Made by a program: the position numbers and the translations under genes. From Streptomyces finlayi (lineage in GTDB: Bacteria > Actinomycetota > Actinomycetes > Streptomycetales > Streptomycetaceae), in the NCBI RefSeq assembly GCF_014216315.1, contig NZ_CP045702.1, positions 5,952,001 to 6,016,000 on the forward strand: a DNA stretch of 64,000 nt. Reading direction: 5' to 3'. How positions within the stretch are numbered: position 1 is the stretch's first letter; every line of letters begins with the position of its first letter. A model generated the notes under the pieces. That model ran no database searches, was not told the DNA's origin, and saw nothing but the letters and a program-made list of their open reading frames with translations. Below are positions 49,636-58,176 of the stretch, one piece after another.

Positions 49636-50838
49636 TCACCCCCGCAGCACCAGCGCCTGCCCCGCCACCACCATCAGCACGTGCTCGCACTCCGCGGCGA
49701 AGGCGGCGTTCAGCCGCCCGAGCTCGTCCCGGAAGCGCCGCCCGGCAGCCGTCGCGGGGACCACCCCCGAACCCACCTCGTTCGTCACCGCGACCACGGT
49801 CCGCCGGGTCCTGCGCACGGCCCGCACCAGTTCGGCGACCCGCTTCCGCAACGCCTCCTCACCGCTGCCCGCCCACGTCGCGTCGTCCCAGGCGCCCACC
49901 CGGTCCATCGCGTCCGTCAGCCACAGCGACAGGCAGTCGATCAGCAGCGGGGGACCGTCCGACGCCAGCAGCTCCGCCAGCTCGCAGGTCTCCTCCGTAC
50001 GCCAGGCGGCCGGCCTGCGCTCCCGGTGCAGCCCGACCCGGGCCGCCCACTCCCCGTCCCCGTCCCGGCGTCCGCCGGTCGCCACGTACACCACCTCGGG
50101 GAAGGTCTCCAGCCGCTGCTCGGCCTCCAGCGACTTCCCCGACCGGGCGCCACCGGTCACCAGCGTGCGCCGCGGGACGTCGGGGACGGCGTGGTACTCG
50201 CCCACCACCAGCGTCGTGCCATCGGGCACGGCCCGTGCCCCGGCCGCCGCGAGCCGCCGGTCCAGCGCATCGCCGGGCGGTGCGTCGTGGTCCAGATGGA
50301 CGGCGATCACCTCGGTCGTCGGCCCTGCCGCCCCGACCGCCCTCAGCCGGGCCACCGCGTCGGGACGCCCGATCACATCGCCCACGACCATGTCGTACGG
50401 TTCCGCCACCCGGTCGGCGAGACCGCTGGGAGCGGCCATCGGCGGCAGGTACAGCAGCCGTTCGCCCTCCGGTGACATCACCTCGTAGCCGGTCCCCGGA
50501 GCGTCCATCGCCACCGCCCGCACCCGGTGGCCGCTGATCAGCGTCAACACCTGACCGTCCGGCACCCGGCCGGCCGGTGGCAGCCCGGCGGGCAGTTCGA
50601 GGGCCGGTCCGTCGTGGGGATGGGTCAGCAGCACCTGGCGTACGGCGGTGAGCGAATGCCCCGAGCGGGCGGCGGCGAACACGGCCCCCGGAGTCAGGTC
50701 GAGCAGCAGGGCGTCGTCGACCAGGAGCGCGGTCGCGGCACGCGCCAGCGCACCGCGGGCCGAGGCGCAGACGGCGCAGGGACATTCGGGCCGCGGCAGC
50801 CCGTCGGGGGCTCCGGTGCCGAGCAGAGTGAGTTCCAC
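49636..50838 (-). CDS. cobU: CobU (adenosylcobinamide kinase/guanylyltransferase) fused to an MBL-type domain
   Basis: A 400-residue two-domain protein. The C-terminal 180 residues are CobU: P-loop RRTLVTGGARSGKSLEAEQR, the guanylylation site HRERRPAAWRTEE and NEVGSGVVP. It phosphorylates adenosylcobinamide and adds GMP. The N-terminal 210 residues resemble a metallo-beta-lactamase-type hydrolase (MELTLLGTGAPDGLPRPECP, LLTHPHDGPALELP, VIAVHLDHDAPPGD). Its HxHxDH motif is reduced to HPHD, so metal binding may be altered. CobU is usually about 180 residues, so the fusion is notable, though I recall similar streptomycete proteins. Confidence 0.92.
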   Translation of the reverse strand: MELTLLGTGAPDGLPRPECPCAVCASARGALARAATALLVDDALLLDLTPGAVFAAARSGHSLTAVRQVLLTHPHDGPALELPAGLPPAGRVPDGQVLTLISGHRVRAVAMDAPGTGYEVMSPEGERLLYLPPMAAPSGLADRVAEPYDMVVGDVIGRPDAVARLRAVGAAGPTTEVIAVHLDHDAPPGDALDRRLAAAGARAVPDGTTLVVGEYHAVPDVPRRTLVTGGARSGKSLEAEQRLETFPEVVYVATGGRRDGDGEWAARVGLHRERRPAAWRTEETCELAELLASDGPPLLIDCLSLWLTDAMDRVGAWDDATWAGSGEEALRKRVAELVRAVRRTRRTVVAVTNEVGSGVVPATAAGRRFRDELGRLNAAFAAECEHVLMVVAGQALVLRG

Positions 50839-50924
50839 GTGCTGATCCTCCCGCGTCCGGGCATCCCGTGCGCGCCCGGCCGAGGCACTAGGCTCTGGGC
50901 AGCAACGTGACCCAGGAGGCGCAC

Positions 50925-51134
50925 ATGGCGTGGACGTGGCGGTTCGAGAAGTCCGACGGTACGGAGACGGAGCCGGCGCTGACGCCGGACGAGTTCACGA
51001 CGCAGGGCGATGCGGAGTCCTGGATCGGTGAGTTCTGGAAGGAGCTTCTGGAGGGCGGGGCGGAACAGGTCACGCTCTTCGAGGACACGACGAAGATCTA
51101 CGGTCCGATGAGCCTCTCGGCCGACCAGGGCTGA
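50925..51134 (+). CDS. Conserved small acidic protein (69 aa)
   Basis: Starts MAWTWRFEKSDGTETEPALT at ATG 50925 with a perfect AGGAGG six bases before it. The middle is QGDAESWIGEFWKELLEGGA and the end KIYGPMSLSADQG. It is rich in Glu and Trp. It is divergent from cobU. A strong ribosome site and protein-like composition support it as a real gene. Function unknown. Confidence 0.8.
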   Translation: MAWTWRFEKSDGTETEPALTPDEFTTQGDAESWIGEFWKELLEGGAEQVTLFEDTTKIYGPMSLSADQG

Positions 51135-51371
51135 CGCTCCTTCCCCGTACCGACCGCCGGACAGGCCCGGTGCACGAGCCTGCCCGGTGGCCGGGGGAAC
51201 ACCCGGACCCACCAACCGCGAGGCCCCTGGATCTCGCCCAGCGTGACCTCGGCCGTCCTTCGCGCACCGCCGCGCACGTAGGCCCTCCGGCGCGAGAGCC
51301 TGGGCTGACAAGCCGGCCGGGTGTACGGCGCCGACGTGGCGCGGCCACCCGCGAAAGCCGTTCCGGACGCG

Positions 51372-52124
51372 TCAGCCGCGTACGCCGCAGAGGTGCAGCA
51401 GCGCCGCCACCCGGCGGTACGGATCGGTCCGCCCGGCCCGGTCCTCGGCGTCCATCAGCCGCGCCAGTTCCGTGGGGGCCGGCAGCTCCGCCTCGTTGCC
51501 CACGTTGTCGCAGAACACCCGCACCCCGTACCAGGCGTGCAGCGGCGCGGCGATCCCGGCGAGCGTGGCGGTCAGGGCGTCGAGCCGGTCGGCCCGCACC
51601 GTGACGCCGATCCGGTTGGTGTACGTGTCCGTGTCGAAAGCGGCCAGCGCCCCACCGAAGTCACCCGCGGTCCCGGGCCGCATGGCCAGCGCGTCCGCGT
51701 TCCGTACGAGCAGGGAGAGGAGTCCGCCGGACGCCAGCATCCGGGCCAGGCCCGCCAGCATCGGATCGGGCTCCGGGACATACATCAGCACGCCGTGGCA
51801 CAGCACCACGTCGAAGCTCCCGGGCAGGAAGTGCACGCCCGTGTCCTGGCCGTCGCCCTGGATCAGCCTGACCCGCTCGCGGATGCCCTCGGGTTCCCCC
51901 GCGAGCGCCTCCCGGGCGGCCGCCAGCATCGTGGCGTCGGACTCCAGACCGGTCACCGAGTGACCGGCCCGGGCCAGGCGCAGGGCCTGGGTGCCCTGCC
52001 CCACGCCGACGTCGAGCACCCGCAGACGCTGTCCCACCGGGAAGCGCGCGGCTATCTGCTCATCCACCTGCCGGGCGACAAGCTCCTGGCGGACCGCGTT
52101 ACGCAGTCCGCCGAGACCCTTCAT
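51372..52124 (-). CDS. SAM-dependent methyltransferase (CmoM/SmtA-like)
   Basis: A 250-residue class I methyltransferase. Motif I is LRVLDVGVGQGTQALRLARA, the acidic residue after strand 2 is in VTGLESDATMLAAA, and motif IV is FDVVLCHGVLMYVPEPDPML. LMYVPEPDP is typical of tRNA-modifying SmtA/CmoM-like enzymes, but the target here is unknown. It lies 38 bases downstream of the DUF3043 gene on the same strand. The first 20 residues (GGLRNAVRQELVARQVDEQI) form a helix expected in the family. Confidence 0.87.
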   Translation of the reverse strand: MKGLGGLRNAVRQELVARQVDEQIAARFPVGQRLRVLDVGVGQGTQALRLARAGHSVTGLESDATMLAAAREALAGEPEGIRERVRLIQGDGQDTGVHFLPGSFDVVLCHGVLMYVPEPDPMLAGLARMLASGGLLSLLVRNADALAMRPGTAGDFGGALAAFDTDTYTNRIGVTVRADRLDALTATLAGIAAPLHAWYGVRVFCDNVGNEAELPAPTELARLMDAEDRAGRTDPYRRVAALLHLCGVRG

Positions 52125-52162
52125 CCACGCCGGAGCGGCCCCCGTGAAGCCGGAGGCCGCGC

Positions 52163-52762
52163 TCAGGGCCGCTCTCCGCGCTTGACCTGCGGCTTGGGAA
52201 GCCGCAGACGGCGCATCTGGAGCGTACGCATCAGGCCGTACGCGACGGCGCCGCGCTTCGGGGCGTCGGGGAAGCGTTCCCGCAGCTGCTTCTTGAGCCG
52301 GAACGCCAGACCGATCGAGTCGACGACGATCAGCACGATCACACCGAGCCAGAGCAGCAGAGAGATGTTCTGGATGTTCTGGATCTGGATCACGCTGAGA
52401 ATCAGGATGATCACCGCCAGCGGCAGGAAGTACTCGGCGATACAGAAGCGCGAGTCCACGAAGTCACGGACAAAGCGCCGGACCGGCCCCTTGTCGCGCG
52501 GCGGCAGATAGCGCTCGTCGCCCGTCGCGAGAGCCTCGCGCTGCTTGGCCAGGTCGGAGCGCCTCGCTTCGCGCTGGCGCTTCATGGCCTCCTTGCGGTC
52601 GGTCGGCGTGCTGGAGGCACGACGGCGCTGCGTCTGGGCCTCGCTGCGCTTGGGGGTGGGGCGACCCTTGGGTGACTGGGGGTCGCGGGGCTGCTTGGAG
52701 AGGTCCGCCGTCACCTTGCCGGTGGGGGCCTTCTCGTCCTTGGAGGAACGGCTACGGAACAC
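52163..52762 (-). CDS. DUF3043 membrane protein
   Basis: A 199-residue protein from GTG 52762. A highly basic N-terminal half (SPKGRPTPKRSEAQTQRRRA, MKRQREARRSDLAKQ) precedes FVRDFVDSRFCIAEYFLPLA. Two membrane helices follow (LAVIILILSVIQIQ, ISLLLWLGVIVLIVVDSI) and a basic end. No ribosome site precedes the GTG, but TACCCT lies about 9-14 bases upstream, so a leaderless transcript is plausible. It is divergent from pspA, as in other Streptomyces. Function unknown. Confidence 0.85.
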   Translation of the reverse strand: MFRSRSSKDEKAPTGKVTADLSKQPRDPQSPKGRPTPKRSEAQTQRRRASSTPTDRKEAMKRQREARRSDLAKQREALATGDERYLPPRDKGPVRRFVRDFVDSRFCIAEYFLPLAVIILILSVIQIQNIQNISLLLWLGVIVLIVVDSIGLAFRLKKQLRERFPDAPKRGAVAYGLMRTLQMRRLRLPKPQVKRGERP

Positions 52763-53046
52763 AAAACCCAAGGGTACGGGGTCGATCGCGGGGAGAAGGG
52801 ACCGGGCGGGAACGATCCGGCAACGGCCCGCGTCCTTAAAGGCATCCCGACAGGGGCAGAACGGACGATGCCGCACGTTTCCCTGACGGTCATCTACTCC
52901 CTGCGCGGGAGTGGTGACCAGCGGCAGTCGTCCTTGGGGAGGAGCACATCCGTGCTCCGACAGTGCGGTAATAGAGACAGGGCCCGTACTGTGGGTTCTG
53001 TTGGAGTGCCGGAGCTCAGTCCGTCAGAAGGGGGCGCGCGAAGCCC

Positions 53047-53841
53047 ATGAGCGGTGTCATGAAGCGTATGGGAATGATCTTCCGCGCGAAGGCAAACAAG
53101 GCCCTTGACCGGGCCGAGGACCCGCGCGAGACCCTCGATTACTCGTACCAGAAGCAGCTGGAGCTGCTTCAGAAGGTGCGGCGCGGCGTCGCCGATGTGG
53201 CGACCTCGCGCAAGCGGCTTGAGCTGCAGCTGAACCAGCTGCAGGGCCAGTCGTCCAAGCTGGAGGACCAGGGCCGCAAGGCACTCGCGCTCGGCCGCGA
53301 GGATCTGGCCCGCGAGGCGCTGTCACGCCGTGCGGCCCTCCAGCAGCAGGTCACGGACCTGGAGACGCAGCACCAGACGCTGCAGGGCGAGGAGGAGAAG
53401 CTCACTCTCGCGGCCCAGCGGCTCCAGGCCAAGGTCGACGCCTTCCGCACCAAGAAGGAGACCATCAAGGCGACGTACACGGCGGCCCAGGCGCAGACCC
53501 GGATCGGCGAGGCGTTCTCGGGCATCTCCGAGGAGATGGGCGACGTCGGCCTGGCGATCCAGCGGGCCGAGGACAAGACCCAGCAGCTCCAGGCGCGAGC
53601 CGGCGCCATCGACGAGCTGCTCGCCTCGGGCGCCCTGGACGACCCGACCGGAACGGCGAAGGACGACATCGCCGCCGAGCTGGACCGGATCTCCGGTGGT
53701 ACGGATGTGGAGCTGGAGCTGCAGCGCATGAAGGCCGAACTGGCCGGCGGCTCCTCCGCTCAGCAGCAGGCCATCGACAGCGGGACGCAGGACGCCGCAC
53801 CGCGGTCGCAGCAGAGTCCGCACAAGTTCGACAAGCAGTAA
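53047..53841 (+). CDS. pspA: Phage shock protein A homologue
   Basis: A 264-residue coiled-coil ESCRT-III-like protein that protects the cytoplasmic membrane. It starts MSGVMKRMGMIFRAKANKAL, with an amphipathic membrane-binding N-terminal helix. Long Gln/Glu/Arg/Leu helices follow (residues 25-215, for example TLDYSYQKQLELLQKVRRGV). The C-terminal 40 residues are Gln/Ser-rich and disordered. The next gene encodes PspAA and then a two-component pair, the common actinobacterial layout. Cell-envelope stress induction is expected. Confidence 0.95.
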   Translation: MSGVMKRMGMIFRAKANKALDRAEDPRETLDYSYQKQLELLQKVRRGVADVATSRKRLELQLNQLQGQSSKLEDQGRKALALGREDLAREALSRRAALQQQVTDLETQHQTLQGEEEKLTLAAQRLQAKVDAFRTKKETIKATYTAAQAQTRIGEAFSGISEEMGDVGLAIQRAEDKTQQLQARAGAIDELLASGALDDPTGTAKDDIAAELDRISGGTDVELELQRMKAELAGGSSAQQQAIDSGTQDAAPRSQQSPHKFDKQ

Positions 53842-53851
53842 GGGCAACGTC

Positions 53852-54130
53852 ATGATCGTACGGATCATGGGGGAGGGCCAGCTCACGCTGGCCGACAGTC
53901 ACGTCGTCGAACTCAACAAGCTCGACGACGAGCTGCTCGCCGAGATGGAGAGCGGCGACGGCACCGGTTTCCGCTCCACCCTCCAGGCACTTCTGGAGAA
54001 GGTGCGAGAGCTCGGTTCGCCCCTGCCAGACGACTCCCTGGAGCCGTCCGAGCTGATCCTGCCGTCCTCGGACGCGACCCTCGAAGAGGTGCGCGACATG
54101 CTCGGCGACGGCGGCCTGTTCCCCGGCTAG
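53852..54130 (+). CDS. pspAA: PspA-associated protein PspAA
   Basis: A 92-residue protein starting MIVRIMGEGQLTLADSHVVE, followed by LNKLDDELLAEMESGDGTGF and ATLEEVRDMLGDGGLFPG. This is the short beta-rich start and acidic helix of PspAA. It begins 10 bases after the pspA stop, so the two are almost certainly co-transcribed. PspAA binds PspA in other actinobacteria. Confidence 0.92.
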   Translation: MIVRIMGEGQLTLADSHVVELNKLDDELLAEMESGDGTGFRSTLQALLEKVRELGSPLPDDSLEPSELILPSSDATLEEVRDMLGDGGLFPG

Positions 54131-54259
54131 ACGCACCCTCCGCTCCAGCACCCGCCTCTGTGCCCCGCCCGGTCCGCCGGCCGGGGGGCACGGTGCTGTA
54201 GCGGAATCAGCGCACGTACGGGACATGGCGGCACGCGACACGCCGTACCGTAGCTCGAC

Positions 54260-55546
54260 GTGACCACCCTCGGAACCGGGTTCGCGCGGGCCCATCGCTG
54301 GCTGCGCGGCCATCCCCTCGCATTCGATGCGGGGCTCGCGCTGGGCGTGCTCCTCTGCATGATCTGCGCGTCGTTCGCCGACCCGAACCACGGGGCGAAC
54401 GGACCCGCCTTCGGTACCCGCACCCCCGAACCGCTCAGCGTGCTGCTGATGGTGCTCGCCGCCGCCGCGCTCGTCCTGCGACGGCGGCGCCCGAGGGCGG
54501 TGCTCGCCGCCACCGGGGCGCTGTCGGCGGCGGAGTTCGTGGTGATGGACCCGCCGGCCCCCGTGGTGATGAGCGCCGTGATCGCGCTCTACACCGTGGC
54601 CTCGCGCACCGACCGCCCCACCACCTGGCGGGTCGGCCTGCTGACCATGACGGTGCTGACCGCGGCGGCGATGTTCTTCGGCTCGGCCCCCTGGTACAGC
54701 CAGGAGAATCTCGGCGTCTTCGCGTGGACCGGCATGGCGGGCGCCGCCGGGGACGCCGTCCGCAGCAGGCGCGCGTTCGTCGACGCGATCAGGGAGCGCG
54801 CGGAACGCGCGGAGCGCACCCGTGAGGAGGAGGCGCGCCGCAGGGTCGCCGAGGAGCGGCTGCGGATCGCCAGGGACCTGCACGACGTCGTCGCGCACCA
54901 CATCGCCCTCGTCAACGTCCAGGCCGGCGTCGCCGCCCACGTCATGGACCGGCGGCCGGACCAGGCGAAGGAGGCACTGGCCCACGTCCGGGACGCCAGC
55001 CGTTCCGCGCTCAACGAGCTCCGTGCCACCGTCGGGCTGCTCCGTCAGTCGGGCGACCCGGAGGCTCCCACCGAACCGGCTCCCGGGCTCGCCGTGCTCG
55101 GCGAGCTGGTGAACACCTTCCGCAACGCCGGACTCCCCGTCGAGGTCGCCTGTACGGACCCGGAGAACCCGCTGCCCGCCGCCGCCGACCTGGCCGCCTA
55201 CCGGGTCATCCAGGAGGCGCTGACCAATGTGCGCAAGCACGCCGGGGCGGCCGCGAAGGCGGAGGTGAGTGTCGTACGGGTCGGGGCGACGGTCGAGATC
55301 ACGGTGCTCGACAACGGCAGCGGCGGTGACGCGCTCGCGCGCGCCGCGAAGGCCGGGGGAGCGGCCGGCGAGGGTGGCGGCGGCGGTCACGGACTCATCG
55401 GTATGCGCGAGCGCGTCACCGCTTTCGGCGGCACTCTCACCGCGTGCCCCCGGTACGGCGGCGGATTCCGCGTCCATGCGATCCTGCCGGTCAAGGCCCG
55501 CACGGGTGAGCAGGCGACGTCCGGCGCGCCGGGCGGAACGGGGTGA
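54260..55546 (+). CDS. Two-component sensor histidine kinase (NarL/DesK type)
   Basis: A 428-residue kinase from GTG 54260. Four hydrophobic segments in the first 150 residues (LALGVLLCMICASF, LSVLLMVLAAAALVL, VVMSAVIALYTVAS, GLLTMTVLTAAAMFF) form the membrane sensor. The HisKA_3 phosphoacceptor is His208 in RIARDLHDVVAHHIALVNVQ. The ATPase domain has VIQEALTNVRKHAGAAAKAE, the D-box TVLDNGSGG and GHGLIGMRERV. Its stop overlaps the response regulator start by four bases (GTGA), indicating translational coupling. Signal unknown; envelope stress is suggested by pspA next door. Confidence 0.94.
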   Translation: MTTLGTGFARAHRWLRGHPLAFDAGLALGVLLCMICASFADPNHGANGPAFGTRTPEPLSVLLMVLAAAALVLRRRRPRAVLAATGALSAAEFVVMDPPAPVVMSAVIALYTVASRTDRPTTWRVGLLTMTVLTAAAMFFGSAPWYSQENLGVFAWTGMAGAAGDAVRSRRAFVDAIRERAERAERTREEEARRRVAEERLRIARDLHDVVAHHIALVNVQAGVAAHVMDRRPDQAKEALAHVRDASRSALNELRATVGLLRQSGDPEAPTEPAPGLAVLGELVNTFRNAGLPVEVACTDPENPLPAAADLAAYRVIQEALTNVRKHAGAAAKAEVSVVRVGATVEITVLDNGSGGDALARAAKAGGAAGEGGGGGHGLIGMRERVTAFGGTLTACPRYGGGFRVHAILPVKARTGEQATSGAPGGTG

Positions 55547-56241
55547 CGGACGTGAATCCGATCAAGGTGCTGCTCGCCGACGACCAGGCGCTGCTGCGCA
55601 GTGCCTTCCGGGTGCTCGTCGACTCGGAGCCGGACATGCACGTCGTGGGGGAGGCCGCGGACGGTGCCGAGGCCGTGGCGCTGGCCCGCTCGACGGGTGC
55701 CGACGTCGTGCTGATGGACATCAGGATGCCCGGCACCGACGGCCTCGCCGCCACCCGCATGATCAGCGCCGACCCGGATCTGGCGGATGTCCGGATCGTC
55801 ATGCTCACCACCTTCGAGGTCGACGAGTACGTGGTGCAGTCCCTGCGTGCCGGCGCCTCCGGATTCCTGGGCAAGGGTGCCGAACCGGACGAACTGCTCA
55901 ACGCCATCCGGATCGCGGCGGGCGGCGAAGCGCTGCTCTCCCCGGCCGCCACCAAGGGGCTCATCGCCACCTTCCTCGCGCAGGGCGGGAGTTGGGGCGA
56001 GGGGCCGGACGCGGCGGCGTACTGCGAACGGCTCGCCGCGCTCACCGTGCGCGAACGCGAGGTGCTGGTGCTGGTCGCGGGTGGGCTCTCCAACGACGAG
56101 ATCGCCGAGCGGCTCACCGTCAGCCCACTCACCGTCAAGACCCACGTGAACAGGGCGATGGCGAAACTCGGTGCCCGCGACCGGGCGCAATTGGTGGTAA
56201 TCGCCTACGAATCCGGCCTGGTGCGTCCCAGAGTCGAGTAG
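55543..56241 (+). CDS. LuxR/NarL-family response regulator
   Basis: A 232-residue regulator. The receiver domain has the acidic pair in VLLADDQALLRSAFR and the phosphoacceptor Asp59 in DVVLMDIRMPGTDG. The C-terminal LuxR HTH is LTVREREVLVLVAGGLSNDE with LTVKTHVNRAMAKLG. It overlaps the kinase gene by four bases; GTG 55552 is an alternative start. The pair forms a complete two-component system. Confidence 0.95.
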   Translation: MTDVNPIKVLLADDQALLRSAFRVLVDSEPDMHVVGEAADGAEAVALARSTGADVVLMDIRMPGTDGLAATRMISADPDLADVRIVMLTTFEVDEYVVQSLRAGASGFLGKGAEPDELLNAIRIAAGGEALLSPAATKGLIATFLAQGGSWGEGPDAAAYCERLAALTVREREVLVLVAGGLSNDEIAERLTVSPLTVKTHVNRAMAKLGARDRAQLVVIAYESGLVRPRVE

Positions 56242-56278
56242 CGGCACCGGCGTTGCGCCGCAGGTGCCGAGCCCGCCC

Positions 56279-57466
56279 CTACGGCAGCGCCAGCATCCGC
56301 TCCAGCGCCAGCTTCGCGTACTTCTCCGTCTCGGGATCGACCACGATCCGGTTGACGAGGTTGCCCTCGGCCAACGACTCCAGCGTCCACACGAGGTGCG
56401 GCAGGTCGATCCGGTTCATCGTCGAGCAGAAGCACACCGTCTTGTCGAGGAAGACGATCTCCTTGTCCTCCGCCGCGAAGCGGTTGGCAAGGCGCTGCAC
56501 CAGGTTCAGCTCGGTGCCGATCGCCCACTTCGAGCCGGCCGGAGCGGCCTCCAGGGCCTTGATGATGTACTCCGTGGAGCCCACGTAGTCCGCGGCGGCC
56601 ACGACCTCGTGCTTGCACTCCGGGTGCACCAGCACGTTGACGCCGGGAATCCGCTCCCGCACGTCGTTGACGGACTCCACCGAGAAGCGTCCGTGCACCG
56701 AGCAGTGCCCGCGCCACAGGATCATCTTCGCGTTGCGGAGCTCCTCGGCGGTCAGGCCGCCGTTGGGCTTGTGCGGGTTGTAGAGGACGCAGTCCTCCAG
56801 GGTCATGCCCATGTCCCGTACGGCCGTGTTCCGGCCCAGGTGCTGGTCCGGCAGGAAGAGGATCTTCTCGCCCTGTTCGAAGGCCCACTCCAGGGCCCGC
56901 TTCGCGTTGGAGGAGGTACAGATCGTGCCGCCGTGCCTGCCGGTGAACGCCTTGATGTCGGCGGAGGAGTTCATGTACGAGACGGGTACGACCTGCTCGG
57001 CGACGCCGGCCTCGGTCAGTACGTCCCAGCACTCGGCGACCTGCTCCGCCGTGGCCATGTCGGCCATCGAGCAGCCGGCGGCCAGGTCGGGCAGCACGAC
57101 CTTCTGCCCGTCGCCGGTCAGGATGTCCGCGGACTCGGCCATGAAGTGCACGCCGCAGAAGACGATGTACTCGGCCTCCGGGCGCGCGGCCGCGTCCCGG
57201 GCGAGCTTGAAGGAGTCGCCGGTGACATCCGCGAACTGGATGACCTCGTCGCGCTGGTAGTGGTGGCCGAGCACGAAGACCTTGTCCCCGAGCTTCTCCT
57301 TGGCGACGCGGGCGCGCTCCACCAGGTCCGGGTCGGACGCGGAGGGCAGATCGCCCGGGCATTCGACGCCGCGCTCGCTCTTCGGGTCGGCCTCGCGGCC
57401 GAGCAGCAGGAGAGCGAGCGGCGTCGGCTGTACATCCAGGGGCTGGGCGGTGGTCACGTCACGCAC
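56279..57466 (-). CDS. nadA: Quinolinate synthase A
   Basis: 4Fe-4S enzyme condensing iminoaspartate with dihydroxyacetone phosphate to quinolinate for NAD synthesis. The 395 residues include VLGHHYQRDEVIQFADVTGD near residue 65 and the substrate site YMNSSADIKA. Conserved Cys residues occur in LAAGCSMADM, HPECKHEV and TVCFCSTMNRIDLPHLVW; three of the conserved cysteines hold the cluster. GTG 57466 and GTG 57457 are both possible starts behind an AAAGG stretch. nadB and nadC are not in the window. The divergent iron-sulfur carrier ErpA could help mature it. Confidence 0.97.
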   Translation of the reverse strand: MRDVTTAQPLDVQPTPLALLLLGREADPKSERGVECPGDLPSASDPDLVERARVAKEKLGDKVFVLGHHYQRDEVIQFADVTGDSFKLARDAAARPEAEYIVFCGVHFMAESADILTGDGQKVVLPDLAAGCSMADMATAEQVAECWDVLTEAGVAEQVVPVSYMNSSADIKAFTGRHGGTICTSSNAKRALEWAFEQGEKILFLPDQHLGRNTAVRDMGMTLEDCVLYNPHKPNGGLTAEELRNAKMILWRGHCSVHGRFSVESVNDVRERIPGVNVLVHPECKHEVVAAADYVGSTEYIIKALEAAPAGSKWAIGTELNLVQRLANRFAAEDKEIVFLDKTVCFCSTMNRIDLPHLVWTLESLAEGNLVNRIVVDPETEKYAKLALERMLALP

Positions 57467-57699
57467 CCTTTCTTTTTCTGCGGCGAGTTTTGCGGCAAAC
57501 CTTTTCGTCTATTTGACGCTATCTATCATAACCGCTTCGTGTCAGTTTGACGATGCCGATAGTGTCGATGTGACGCATCCCCCCACCGGTGCGGTGTGCG
57601 AGCATGAAAAGGAACAGGCAAGCGTCGGCCCGGAATGAATCCGAGGCTCCGACGGTTGCAACGTCGGCAAGCAGTCCGTACAACCCGGGAGAGAAGCAG

Positions 57700-58056
57700 A
57701 TGTCCGTATCGGACGAGACCACCACCGTGAGCGACGGCATCCTCCTGTCCGACGCCGCCGCAGCCAAGGTCAAGGGCCTGCTGGAGCAGGAAGGCCGTGA
57801 GGACCTGGCGCTGCGCGTCGCCGTCCAGCCCGGCGGCTGCTCCGGCCTGCGCTACCAGCTCTTCTTCGACGAGCGCTCGCTCGACGGCGATGTCGTGAAG
57901 GACTTCGACGGAGTGAAGGTCGTCACCGACCGGATGAGCGCCCCGTACCTGGGCGGCGCCTCCATCGACTTCGTCGACACGATCGAGAAGCAGGGCTTCA
58001 CGATCGACAACCCGAACGCCTCGGGTTCCTGCGCCTGCGGCGACTCCTTCAGCTGA
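57700..58056 (+). CDS. erpA: Iron-sulfur cluster insertion protein (A-type carrier)
   Basis: A 118-residue A-type carrier. Its three conserved Cys are in AVQPGGCSGLRYQLFFDE and SGSCACGDSFS. It delivers clusters to apo-enzymes. The ATG at 57700 follows GGGAGAGAAG. It is divergent from nadA, whose product needs a 4Fe-4S cluster. The symbol is by family; the single actinobacterial A-type protein is often called ErpA. Confidence 0.93.
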   Translation: MSVSDETTTVSDGILLSDAAAAKVKGLLEQEGREDLALRVAVQPGGCSGLRYQLFFDERSLDGDVVKDFDGVKVVTDRMSAPYLGGASIDFVDTIEKQGFTIDNPNASGSCACGDSFS

Positions 58057-58110
58057 TCCCGCTGAGGTTCGCGCCCGACAGCGACAGCGACAGGAACAGC
58101 GATACGAACA

Positions 58111-58167
58111 GCGACACGACTGCGGCGGCCCTCCCGGATGCCAGGAGAGCCGCCGCAGTCGTGTCGC
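58111..58167. terminator. Bidirectional terminator between erpA and the secreted protein gene
   Basis: Nineteen-base perfect arms at 58111-58129 and 58149-58167 enclose a 19-base loop. It separates two convergent genes, 54 bases after erpA and 9 bases after the other stop. A run of GACAGC-like repeats (58078-58113) precedes it. Confidence 0.85.
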
Positions 58168-58176
58168 CGGTACCTT

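Noticed and set aside
46705..50925. A possible cobalamin riboswitch near cobS, cobT and cobU
   Set aside because: I looked for a long structured leader and B12-box-like sequence upstream of each gene. The gaps are short and nothing convincing was found.
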